From Streptomyces griseus subsp. griseus (GTDB lineage: Bacteria; Actinomycetota; Actinomycetes; Streptomycetales; Streptomycetaceae): a DNA stretch of 64,000 bases. The notes under the pieces were generated by a model, which worked only from the letters and a program-made list of their open reading frames with translations, searched no databases and was not told the origin of the DNA. The DNA lies in the NCBI RefSeq assembly GCF_000720255.1, contig NZ_JOJE01000018.1, positions 62,001-126,000 of the forward strand. The letters are read 5' to 3'. Position 1 is the stretch's first letter, and each line of letters starts with the position of its first letter. A program made the position numbers and the translations under genes. Shown in pieces: positions 33,696-43,300 of the stretch.

Positions 33696-36600
33696 CTACT
33701 TGTAGATGGTTTCCTGCCAGTCGACCTCGACGCGGTAGCCCGCGAAGAAGCCGCCGGTGTACTGCGGAGTGCCGTTGAACGTCTTCTGCCAGCCCGAGTG
33801 TCCCGGGATGAGCGACTCGTTGTCGATGTCGGTCCAGGCGTGGTACTTGACCGTGAGCGTGTTGCCCTTGCTTTTGACGACGTTGTACTGGAGCGCGTAG
33901 GACCCGAGGATGCCCTGGGCCTTGCGGTCGTCCTTGCCGACGACGAGGCCGCCGAAGTCGGAGATGTAAGTACCGGCCATCTGGAGGTAGTTGAGGTCCT
34001 CCTTGTCCCGGTTCTTCGTCACGCTGTAGTCCTCACGTCCGCTCTTCTTCCCGTTCACCGCGAAGTTCGCGGCGATGTTCTCGCGCGCGTCCTGCATGCT
34101 GGTGCTCTTGATCAGGTCGTGCGTCAGGTCGTCGTCGCCGTCGTAGTACTGGGTGGCCGTGGTGTTCTCCAACTGGTTGCTGCCGATGATCCAGCGCCAG
34201 ACCAGGCTCCACGGACCGCCGCTGCGGACCTTGCCGTCGCCGCCGAAGTCCTTGTTCGCCAACTGGCCGGCCGGCGGACGGTTGGACAGCACCCTCTCCA
34301 TGATCATCTTCTGGAGCCTGCGCGTCTCCGGGCTCTGGCTGAAAGTGAGCGGCAGCGGGTCCGGGCCCATGAGCAGCACCGGAGCCTGGAACTGCTGGAG
34401 CAGGGCCGGCGGCAGTCCTCCGCTGGGCAGCACCGACGAGGTCCCGGCGGTGCCGGAGCTGCCGCCCCCGTCGAAGGGCGGAGCCACGTTCTCCTCGGCT
34501 TCCTCCCACCCCTTGGGGCAGTCCACGCCCATGGTGCAGCTGATCGAGCCCTGGCCGGTGGGGTCGGTGAAGGTCACCGGGTTGTTCTCGGAGTACCCGT
34601 AACCGTTGAGGGACTGGTGCTTCTCCATCTCCAGCAGCGGGTCGACGCTGATGAACACGCCGAGGACCGGGTCGTACTCCCGTGCCCCGACATGGGTGAG
34701 GCCGGTGCTCCTGTCGGTGGTCTTGCCCAGGAACCCGCGGTCGTCGACCCACGTACCGACCGACGCCTGCGCCCGCTCCTCGCCGAAGGGGTTCAGGTAG
34801 CGCCGGGTGATGGCCTGCGTGCCCGCCTCGACAGCCAGGCTCTGGGTGCCGTGGTGATCACCGGCGAGGTAGTAGAGCTTGTTGGTGCCGCTCTGGTTCG
34901 TGCGGACCGCGACGTTGCGCTCCTCCGTGCCGTAATACCGCTGGGCCCAGGTGGTGCCGTCCTTGCGGAGATGGACCTCGGTGGCTCCGGCGTACAGCAC
35001 TCGCTCACCGCCCGCGGCGGAGCGGATCAGCAGGTTGCCGTCGGCGTCGTAGGTGTAGTCGGTCGCGCCCGTGCCCTCGGTGAGCTTGGTGAGCCTGCCC
35101 TCCGCGGACCAGATGAGTTCCTGCTGGGCCGTGGCGCCGGGGCGGTGACGGGTGTTGCCCTCCGCGTCGTAGTCGTAGCTCCGCTCGGGCTTGGCGCAGT
35201 CGCCCTTGGTGGTGGTGCCGGTCACCGCGTGCTTGGCGGTCCCCGCGAAGCAGTAGGTGGTCGTGGTGTCGCCGCCGCTGCTGTGGTCGACCTCGGTCTT
35301 GCGCTGGCCGGCCTCGTTGTAGGTGTACGTGGTCCAGTACGGAGCGGCCCCGCCCAGGCTGCCTGCGCTGGGCGTGTCGGAGCACTTCCGGGAGGACGGG
35401 GTCCACGCGTCCGTCATCCGCCGGAAGCCGTCGTAGGCGAAGCACTGCGTCTCGGGCTTCGCACCGGCCGCCGTGCTCGGGTCGCTGATGGCGGTGATGT
35501 TGCCGGCGTCGTCGAAGGTGTAGTTGAGGTCCTGGACCAGACCGCGGGTCAGGTCCGTGACATGGGTGCGCAGCAGGCGCCCGGTGCCCTCGTCGTAGGT
35601 GTTGGTGACATAGGTCTTCTTCTGCTCCTCCGTGTCGGCCTGGCCGAGGACGAGCTGCTGCGGCTGGCCGAGCTCGGAGTAGTCGGTGTCCAGGAGGTAG
35701 CCGGTGGAGCCGTTGATGGACTTCACCTGGGACAGTCCGGTGTAGCCGTAGTCGACGGTCTCCGAGGGCAGTCCGCCGAGCGCCGGCTCCTTCTTGTTCT
35801 GTAGCGTCCCGTCGAGGTTGTAGTAGCTGCTGAACAGGACGGTCTGCGGCACTCCGGCCTTCACCAGGGGGTCGTCGGCGGGCAGGGTGAGCTGCGTGGC
35901 GACCGCGCGGTCCAGGCTGTCGTACTCGGTGACCTTGCGGCTGTAGGCCTTGCCGCTCGCGCCGCTGCCACCGACGTAGCGGATCGACTCCGAGGGCTTG
36001 CCCTTGGCGGAGGCGTCGTAGGTCTGCTTGGTGAGCTGGTTGGCCTCCGTCCTGGAGTTGGCCCAGGTGCCGGTGATGCGGCCGATGTCGTCGTACTCGG
36101 TCAGGACGGACTGCTTGTTCGCGCCGGTGACCTTGACGGACTGGTCGAGGGCGTTATAATCGGTGTGCGCCGCGCCCTTGTCGGGGTCGGTGACGTCGGT
36201 GCGCCGGCCGAACAGGTCGTAGACGTAGCTCCACTTCGTCTGGTCCGGGCCGGTGACGACGAGTTCCTTGTCGTCCAGCGTGAAACCGGTGCGCACGGAG
36301 GTGTGGGCGGCGCTCACGCTGTCGCCGAACTCCGGATCCGCCGGGCTCTGTCCGGCGTATTCGCGGGTCTCGACGGTCCGGCCCCGCGCGTCGACGATGG
36401 TGCGCTTGGCCACGCCGCCCTTGAGGGCCGAGGTCGCCGTCGAGTCACCGGTGTACGACGTGGTGCTGGTCCACCTCTTCACCCCGTAGAAGGAGACCGT
36501 GCGACCGATCTCCCGCTCGGCGCCGTCGTACGTCGTGGCGGTCTGTGTCGGGGACTCCCCGTACTCGGCGCGGGTGTAGGTGTCGGTGGGGGTGCTGGTG

Positions 36601-39600
36601 TCGTCGAAGATGTCGGCGTACGTCTCGTACGGCAGGCTGCGCGAGTCGTACCGGGTGTCGGTCAGGATGCGCCCCGTGCCCCGAGGGGTGGGCGACTGGG
36701 TCTGCAGCTTGCGCAGCAGCGCGTCGTACAGGTCGTACGTCGTGTTGTAGGTCTTGCCGTCCGCCTTCAGTGTGGACGTGGACACCCAGGAGGGCTTGGT
36801 GGCACTGAGCTTGTAGGCGAACTTGCTGTTGGGGGCGTCGCCGCCGCCCTTGTTGCGGTTGGGCAGCCAGACCTCGGTCAGCCGGCCCATCGCGTCGTAG
36901 GTGAGTTCCGTCTTCTTCAGGTTGGCGTCATAGGTGCGCTCCGCCAGGCCGCGGCGCGGATCCAGGAACGAGGTCGTTCTGTGGCCCATGGCGTTGGTGA
37001 CCACCGTCTTGGTCAGCGGGCCCGCCGCGGGAGGGGTGTAGTCGGTGGTCGTGGGCTTCCGGTTCGCGTCGGTGACCCCGACGACCCGGCCGAGCGTGTC
37101 GTACGTCGTGGTGCTGACGGTCTGCCAGCCGGACGGCAGGCGCAGGCCCGCCGCGTCGGCCGTGGCCGCGTAGCCGGTGGCTCGGCCCGTCCAGGTGACC
37201 TCGCCCCTGGTCGGCTCCTGCGCCGCCTTCCAGGTGGTGGCGCCGGCGGTGTCGTACACGGTGGCGGTGTCGGAAAGGACGTCGCCGCGCTTGTCCGTGC
37301 CGGCGGGCAGCGCCAGGAGGGCGTCGGTGACCGAGCACGGTCTGCCGACGGCGCGGACCCGGGCCGTCAGGCTGGTGAGGCCGGCGGTGTCGTTGCGCGC
37401 GTACCAGGTGCGTGTGCAGGTCTCGTCGCCGCTCTTGGCGGTGTCACCGGTGTCCTCGGAGGAGGAAACCATGCCGTAGTCGTCGTAGGTCTTGGCGACC
37501 GTGCGGGCGCGCCACGTCTTCGGACCGGTCAGATACGTGTAGGTGGTGGCCTCCGCGCCGCGCACATAGCGGGCGCGGTGGTCCGTCGCACCGGGCACCG
37601 TCTGGTGGGCGGTCTCCTTGGACCACGGCTTGTTCACCGTCGCCGTGATGGGCGTCGAGCCGGAGTAGACGACCTGTTCGCGCAACTGCCCCGCGTACTG
37701 GGAGCTGTCCGTCAGCGAGGCGAGACCCAGGGCGGGGGCGGACAGCGGGGCGAGGGAGACCGAACGGCTCGTGCCGTCCGCCTTCCGGTCGCCGTCCATG
37801 CCCTGCATGTACAGCGAGACGGTCTTGGAGCGGGTCGTGCCGACCGCGCCCTTGGTGACGGTCACCTCGCGGTAGCCGCGCCAGTCGGACCAGGTCCGCT
37901 CGTCCGACGGCGTGAACGGCTCGTCGTTGTAGTGCCAGGCCGCTCCCGCGTAGGCGTAGGAGTTCTCCACGGCGTCGTTGTTGCCGGCCGGGTCGGAGGT
38001 CACGACGGCGAGGACGCGGTACTTGTGGAACCAGTCGACGGACGCGTTCTCGGCGCCGTTGATGTTCCAGTACTGCGGGTAGCAGGAGCGGGTGTTGGTG
38101 TCCTGCGGGGCATCGATGACGCCGGCCCGCACGCACTCCTCCCCGGACAGCGTCACCGTCGTCAGCGCGCCCGTCTCGGAGGTGACGGTCGAGATGCGCG
38201 GCCGGCGCAGGGGCAGGATGTCGTCGGTCCCGTCGACCCGGTTGGGCCGCATCTGGTACGTGAAGCCGATCGGCTCGTTGACGATCGGAGTGCCCGCCTT
38301 GGCCGTACGGCGGATCGACGTCAGCGTCAGGGTCTGGTCGCTGCTGTCGCCGATGTCGCCACCGTCCAGGTACTTCTGGGTGAGGTCCCAGGTGTCGACG
38401 GCCTGGTAGGCGCTCTCGGCGGCCGACCACGAGAACGTGTTGACCTGGGTCAGTCGCTTGCGGGTGAAGAAGGCGGGCCCGGCGGAGTCGCACTCCTTGT
38501 CGCCGTCGGAGCAGATCGCGTCGAAGGGGACGTCCGGCCAGTTCTTCGCCGTGTCCTTGGTCAGCGAGGAGCAGTCGTCGGCGGTGCAGCGCTCGGCCTG
38601 CGCGAAGGTGACCTTCGCGTCGGCGTCGTCGGTGAACAGCGCGCCCTTGCGCAGCCCGTACTTGATCTCCTTGAGGTAGCCGCCGCGCGTGTAGGAGGCG
38701 TTGGCGGTCTCGGACTTGTTCTTCTTGTAGAAGTTCGTCTCCTTCGCGTACCAGTAGGTGGCCGCGTTGCCACGCGTGGTCTCGACGTAGTCGAGGTTCC
38801 ACCGCCAGGCCTGGGTCAGCGCGCGGCCGCCGAAGGAGTCGCCCTTGCTGTAGCCGGGCTCGCCCGCGTCGTCGCCGAAGACCGGCACGGTCCACACGGA
38901 GTTCGTGCGCTGGTCCCCGGCGCCGTCGAGCTTGTCCAGGCCGAAGACGTACTTCGTCCCGTCGCCCGTGACGACCGTCCAGTACTCGCCGTCGTCGTCG
39001 CCGTTGTCGGCGCCCGTGGTCCGGGTGACCTGCGAGGCGTCGTCGTCCTCCAGACGCCAGCGCCCGGTGTCGTCGTCCTTGACCAGCCGGCTGGACTTGC
39101 CGTTCAGCACCAGGCGCGCGTTGTCGTACTTCCAGCAGCGGTCGAACACGTCCGTGTGGCCGTCGTCGTCGCAGCTGCCGTAGGACCGCTCGACGTAGGA
39201 GTCGGTGAGGCTGAAGCCCTCACCGACCGCGGTGCCCTGGTTGTTGGTGGTTGCGGTACGGCCGTCCACGCTCCCGGAGTCGTACGACAGTGTCAGCGTC
39301 GGCGTCGGGTCGGCCGCTGCGGGCGGCAGCGGGAACTTGTGGGTCCAGGTGAAGGCGCCGGAGCTGCCGCCCGCCTCCCAGGACGAGGCCGCCGACAGCT
39401 CGGTCGCCGAGTAGTCGCCGGTGCCGGAGGGCGACTCGCCGGATCCCGCGGCGAGAGCGGTCACGGCGAGCACGGTCGGGGCCGCCGCGGCACCCAGCCG
39501 GGCGGAGGCACCGTTGCCGGTCGCGGCGAGCGGCGCCACGGCAGAGACGGTCCGGGACGTCTGGTCGTTGTCGGACTTCAGCGGGGTCTGCCGACGGCAC

Positions 39601-40202
39601 TCGTCCTTCTCGGGTGTCGTCAGCGCGCACGCCGGGAGCTGGACGAGGCGCAGCCGCCCGGCCCAGCCGCCGCCGATCACGCTGGCGAAGGAGTCGTAGC
39701 CCACCCCGACCCGTGCCCGTCCGGAGCTGTCGGCCTCGGCGGTGAGCAGCACACCGGTGACACCTGCCCGCAGGGCGGCCTTCTGGTCGAGGACCGTGAC
39801 GCGGGCCTCGGTGCCCGCCCCGGTCAATGCCTTCGTGGCCGGCTGCACCCGCACCGGGACGCCGGACGTCGAGACCGCCGCCCGTTTCCCGCCGCCGAGT
39901 TCGACGACGGCCGCGCCGGCCTTGGGCCAGGCGGCCTTGCGGTCCTCGGCCGCGCGCCGGGCCTGCCCGGTGTTCAGCTTCCGGTACTCGGCGGCCTTCT
40001 CCCGGGCCTTCTTCGCACCTAGGGTGTTCACCTCCTCGACTTCGCTCACGCGCTGGTCGGGCACGTCCGGCCGGCTCACCGAGCCGGTCGCCGCCTGCGC
40101 CATCGGCGCGAGTCCCAGGGGCGCGAGTAACGTGAGTGACACCGCGAGAGTCACGATCCGCGCATCACGGCGTACGCGTGACGCGTTCCTGCCCAACTTC
40201 AT
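33696..40202 (-). CDS. Secreted Rhs/YD-repeat protein with unrecognised C-terminal domain
   Basis: From ATG 40202 the protein is 2168 residues (GTG 40217 would add 5; GGGGCGG precedes the ATG). It has a signal peptide to about residue 37 (MAQA-AT) and a large N-terminal beta-rich region including YSATELSAASSWEAGG and DPTPTLTLSYDSGSVDGR. Many Tyr-Asp/YD repeats follow, then the Rhs core domain (DHHGTQSLAVEAG; REYDPVLGVFISVDPLL; NGYGYSENNPVTFTDPTG), ending near residue 1883. The last 285 or so residues are a separate C-terminal domain, the usual place for a toxin, and match nothing I know. Codon 25 (codon 30 from the GTG) is TTA at 40130-40128, inside the signal peptide, so expression should need bldA. 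Followed by a small lipoprotein gene; preceded by the LamG gene. Confidence 0.9.
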   Translation of the reverse strand: MKLGRNASRVRRDARIVTLAVSLTLLAPLGLAPMAQAATGSVSRPDVPDQRVSEVEEVNTLGAKKAREKAAEYRKLNTGQARRAAEDRKAAWPKAGAAVVELGGGKRAAVSTSGVPVRVQPATKALTGAGTEARVTVLDQKAALRAGVTGVLLTAEADSSGRARVGVGYDSFASVIGGGWAGRLRLVQLPACALTTPEKDECRRQTPLKSDNDQTSRTVSAVAPLAATGNGASARLGAAAAPTVLAVTALAAGSGESPSGTGDYSATELSAASSWEAGGSSGAFTWTHKFPLPPAAADPTPTLTLSYDSGSVDGRTATTNNQGTAVGEGFSLTDSYVERSYGSCDDDGHTDVFDRCWKYDNARLVLNGKSSRLVKDDDTGRWRLEDDDASQVTRTTGADNGDDDGEYWTVVTGDGTKYVFGLDKLDGAGDQRTNSVWTVPVFGDDAGEPGYSKGDSFGGRALTQAWRWNLDYVETTRGNAATYWYAKETNFYKKNKSETANASYTRGGYLKEIKYGLRKGALFTDDADAKVTFAQAERCTADDCSSLTKDTAKNWPDVPFDAICSDGDKECDSAGPAFFTRKRLTQVNTFSWSAAESAYQAVDTWDLTQKYLDGGDIGDSSDQTLTLTSIRRTAKAGTPIVNEPIGFTYQMRPNRVDGTDDILPLRRPRISTVTSETGALTTVTLSGEECVRAGVIDAPQDTNTRSCYPQYWNINGAENASVDWFHKYRVLAVVTSDPAGNNDAVENSYAYAGAAWHYNDEPFTPSDERTWSDWRGYREVTVTKGAVGTTRSKTVSLYMQGMDGDRKADGTSRSVSLAPLSAPALGLASLTDSSQYAGQLREQVVYSGSTPITATVNKPWSKETAHQTVPGATDHRARYVRGAEATTYTYLTGPKTWRARTVAKTYDDYGMVSSSEDTGDTAKSGDETCTRTWYARNDTAGLTSLTARVRAVGRPCSVTDALLALPAGTDKRGDVLSDTATVYDTAGATTWKAAQEPTRGEVTWTGRATGYAATADAAGLRLPSGWQTVSTTTYDTLGRVVGVTDANRKPTTTDYTPPAAGPLTKTVVTNAMGHRTTSFLDPRRGLAERTYDANLKKTELTYDAMGRLTEVWLPNRNKGGGDAPNSKFAYKLSATKPSWVSTSTLKADGKTYNTTYDLYDALLRKLQTQSPTPRGTGRILTDTRYDSRSLPYETYADIFDDTSTPTDTYTRAEYGESPTQTATTYDGAEREIGRTVSFYGVKRWTSTTSYTGDSTATSALKGGVAKRTIVDARGRTVETREYAGQSPADPEFGDSVSAAHTSVRTGFTLDDKELVVTGPDQTKWSYVYDLFGRRTDVTDPDKGAAHTDYNALDQSVKVTGANKQSVLTEYDDIGRITGTWANSRTEANQLTKQTYDASAKGKPSESIRYVGGSGASGKAYSRKVTEYDSLDRAVATQLTLPADDPLVKAGVPQTVLFSSYYNLDGTLQNKKEPALGGLPSETVDYGYTGLSQVKSINGSTGYLLDTDYSELGQPQQLVLGQADTEEQKKTYVTNTYDEGTGRLLRTHVTDLTRGLVQDLNYTFDDAGNITAISDPSTAAGAKPETQCFAYDGFRRMTDAWTPSSRKCSDTPSAGSLGGAAPYWTTYTYNEAGQRKTEVDHSSGGDTTTTYCFAGTAKHAVTGTTTKGDCAKPERSYDYDAEGNTRHRPGATAQQELIWSAEGRLTKLTEGTGATDYTYDADGNLLIRSAAGGERVLYAGATEVHLRKDGTTWAQRYYGTEERNVAVRTNQSGTNKLYYLAGDHHGTQSLAVEAGTQAITRRYLNPFGEERAQASVGTWVDDRGFLGKTTDRSTGLTHVGAREYDPVLGVFISVDPLLEMEKHQSLNGYGYSENNPVTFTDPTGQGSISCTMGVDCPKGWEEAEENVAPPFDGGGSSGTAGTSSVLPSGGLPPALLQQFQAPVLLMGPDPLPLTFSQSPETRRLQKMIMERVLSNRPPAGQLANKDFGGDGKVRSGGPWSLVWRWIIGSNQLENTTATQYYDGDDDLTHDLIKSTSMQDARENIAANFAVNGKKSGREDYSVTKNRDKEDLNYLQMAGTYISDFGGLVVGKDDRKAQGILGSYALQYNVVKSKGNTLTVKYHAWTDIDNESLIPGHSGWQKTFNGTPQYTGGFFAGYRVEVDWQETIYK

Positions 40203-40318
40203 GAGTTTCCGCCCCACCGTCTGTTCCGGCCCACCGACCGGGATGTGAATTCACCGAGTCGGGTCGTGGCGCGTGCTGCCGGCCGGGTCGCGGCACGGCA
40301 CGGCACACCGACGGAGGC

Positions 40319-40349
40319 ACGGGCGGCAGCGGTCATGGCCGCCGCCCGT
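40319..40349 (-). terminator. Hairpin between the LamG and Rhs genes
   Basis: ACGGGCGGC (40319-40327) pairs with GCCGCCCGT (40341-40349), 13-base loop. It may end or attenuate the LamG transcript; readthrough into the Rhs gene remains possible in the 160-base gap. Confidence 0.6.
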
Positions 40350-40362
40350 ACCTCACACGTCG

Positions 40363-43300
40363 TCAGTCCCCGACCAGCGCGTCGATCTGGTCCGGACTCG
40401 CCATGGCACCGGCCCACACTCGGACGTCAGTGATCCGTTCGGGCAGGTAGTGCTTCCAGGCACCGCTCGTGAAGCCCCTGCCCACGGCGAAGTCACCGGT
40501 GCCCGCCTTGGCGGTGAACATCAGCTCGTCGCCGTTCTGGTTGTGGCCCAGGTAGAGGCGGATCGTGCCGGCCTGGGCGTCGAAGAGACCCGTGAGCCGT
40601 ACGACGCTGTCGGCTTCGGCGGACTCGTCGGAGACGACCGAGCTGAACTTGCCGTCCGCGTTCAGCCGGCCGAAGTGCCACTTGCCGACCGGAACGGTGC
40701 GTTCCTCGGCCGTCTCCTCGTCCAGCACGGTTTCCTTGCCGGTCAGCTGGTACCAGAGCCCCCAGGCGGAGCCGTCCGCCGTCCGCTGTCCCAGCACCTG
40801 ACCGGTGTAGCCGATGTCCTTGGCCGCCAGCTTCTTGCCGTCCAGCTCGACCGCCGTCGTCACCGTGAACGAGCCGGTGTCGTCCACGAGCGGCCCGGCC
40901 GCTGTGGCCGCGCCGTCGCTGCCGTCCAGGACGACGGCCTCGCCGTCCAGCGCGGCACCGCCGGTCAGCATCAGGCTCCTGCCGTAGCCGGAGGTCGTGT
41001 CGGCGAGGGCCGTGCCGCTCCCACGCTCCGGGTTCCAGTCGGCTACCAGCTCGGCGCCGGCGTGGCTCTGCGAGGTGAGCAGCTTCGCCTCGTCGGCGAT
41101 CGCTTCCGCGGACAGGGCCCGCTGCCACGTCGTGGCCTCGTCGAGGCTGCCGCCGAAGTAGTCGGTGTAGGCGTCGGCCCAGATGCCACGGCCGATCTGC
41201 AGCGGACCCGACCCCTTGTACGCCGTCCCGGCATCGACGGTGCTCTGCAGTTTCCCGTTGATGTAGAGACTGACCTTCTTCGCCTCGGCGTCGTGGACAC
41301 CGACGACATGGGTCCACACACCGCGCGGCGTCGCCTGCGCAGCACTGGCCTTGTGCAGGGTGCCGTCCGTGGCCATGACGCTCATGCTCCAGGTGTCGGC
41401 GCCGCCGGCGGCGTACGACAGCCCGAAGGGGATGTACTTCTTCGTGAAGGGGCTCGGGCTGTCGGGTGCTTGGCTGAGCGCCGTCAAGGTGTGCGACACG
41501 CCCGCGTCCACGCGGGCCCAGATCGAGACCGTGTACGAGGCGGAGGTGTCCAGCACCGCGCTGGACGTGGCCGCGTAACCCGTGCTGCCGTCCAGAGCCA
41601 GGCCCTTGTCGGTCACCGGCGTCTCCAAGGCCGCCCCGGAGGCGTCATGCGTGATCAGCCCGCGACGGCCGCGGTCGTCGCGCACCGCGCCACCGGTCAG
41701 GGTCGCGTTGTCCGCGCCGTCCCACGTCGCGGCGTCCACCGCCACGCCATCGGCCTCGGTGAAGTTCCACCGTCCTACCGGCTTCTCCCCGTCGGCGACC
41801 AGGAAGTCGACGACCGACTGCGCGCCGTAGCGGCCGACGTTGTCCTTGGCTCGTACGTACAGGCGGTAGGTGCCCTCCGTCGGGGGCGTGATGCCGACCG
41901 ACACCGAGGAGCCCTTCTGGTCGGCCGACCACGCGGCCGTCGAGGAGAGCCGGTACTGGTAGGCGACGTTGTTCGCGTCTCCCGTGGCGGGCTTGAAGGC
42001 GAACGTGCCCTTCACCGTCGGCCCGCCGTGGGCCGTGCAATCGGCGGTCGTGCACGCCGTGTACGGGGAGCCGACCGTGATCTGGGGTGCCTTCGGTGCC
42101 GTCGGGTCGACCTTGAAGTAGCACGGCGTGGTGTAACCGGTGTTCTGCCGGTTGCTGCCGTCCTCGTAGTAGGACAGCGTCAGCGCCTTCAGCCTGTACG
42201 CCACACCCTCCTGAAGGGTGGCCAGGCTGCGGGACTGCTTGACCAGGTTCCCGACGTAACCGGACGACGGACCATCGAGATCGGTCGCCGCGGTCACCCA
42301 GGACTTGCCGTCGTACTTGTCCACCCGCCACCGAATGCGCAGGCTGGCACCCGCCGAACCCCCGGACGCGGTGCGGGGCTTGCCCTGCACCAGCGGCGTC
42401 GGGTCGGACACGACATCCGGATCGGCCGAGTTGGTGGAACAGACGTAGCCGTTGCCGGTGACCAGACCGACCTCGGTCGGAAGGGCGGGCACCGCCACGA
42501 ACTTCACCGCGAGCACGGCGTCGTTCTTGAACCGCTTCCACGCACCCGTGTCGGACTCGTCGTGTGCCTTGATCTCCAGCGTGAGCCGGGAGAACTTCCC
42601 CGCCGCGAAGTTCGACACCGTCGACGTCAGGTTCTCGTTCGTCTCGTCCGGGTTGTCGTTGAACTCGATCGGCGCGTCCGGGGAGTCCGGGTCGCACAGG
42701 GAGCCGCGGCCGGCGGAGACGTTCCGGTCGACCATCAGGTCCAGTTCCGACGGGCGCGAGGACCAGGTGGTGGCGGAGGAGATGTTGTTCGTGCGGACCA
42801 GGTCCACCCAGCGCGGGTCGCACTGGAACGCCCACGGCTCGGTCACCCGGAACGTGGCGTCCAGGACCTTCTTGCCCTTCAGGCTCTCGGGAGAGAACTC
42901 GAAGTACAGCTTCTGCACGTACCCCGGACCGCAGTAGTAGTTGTTCCAGGTACCGCACTTGCCGACGCCCTTGCCGAGGTCGTCGTCGCCGTTGCCCCAG
43001 CCGTACGACTCGTAGCCGTCACTGCGCAGCAGCGTGCGCTCCGACTCGCCCCAGGTCACGGTCGGGTCGATGAAGAGCGGGAAGGCGGCGGCGTCGGTCC
43101 TGGCGAGCATCGCCGCGTCGGGGACGACGGACAGCGAGTTCTTGGTGACGGCGACGTCCATCCTGGCGACCTTGTCGCCCTGGCCGGGCTCCAGACCCGA
43201 ACCGGACGGCGCCGTCTCGGCGGGGTCGGAGGAGGGCTTCACCGTCTCCTCGGCGAGTGCCCGCGCCCGCACCGACTGCGTCCGCGTCCCGGACGCCTCG

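Noticed and set aside
36140..36160. TTATAAT-like motif inside the Rhs gene
   Set aside because: It is codons for Asp-Tyr-Asn in the coding strand; no -35 box or downstream gene in that direction.
36165..40022. Long plus-strand frame opposite the Rhs gene
   Set aside because: Antisense shadow rich in Gly/Val/Arg with no domain; the Rhs motifs lie on the minus strand.
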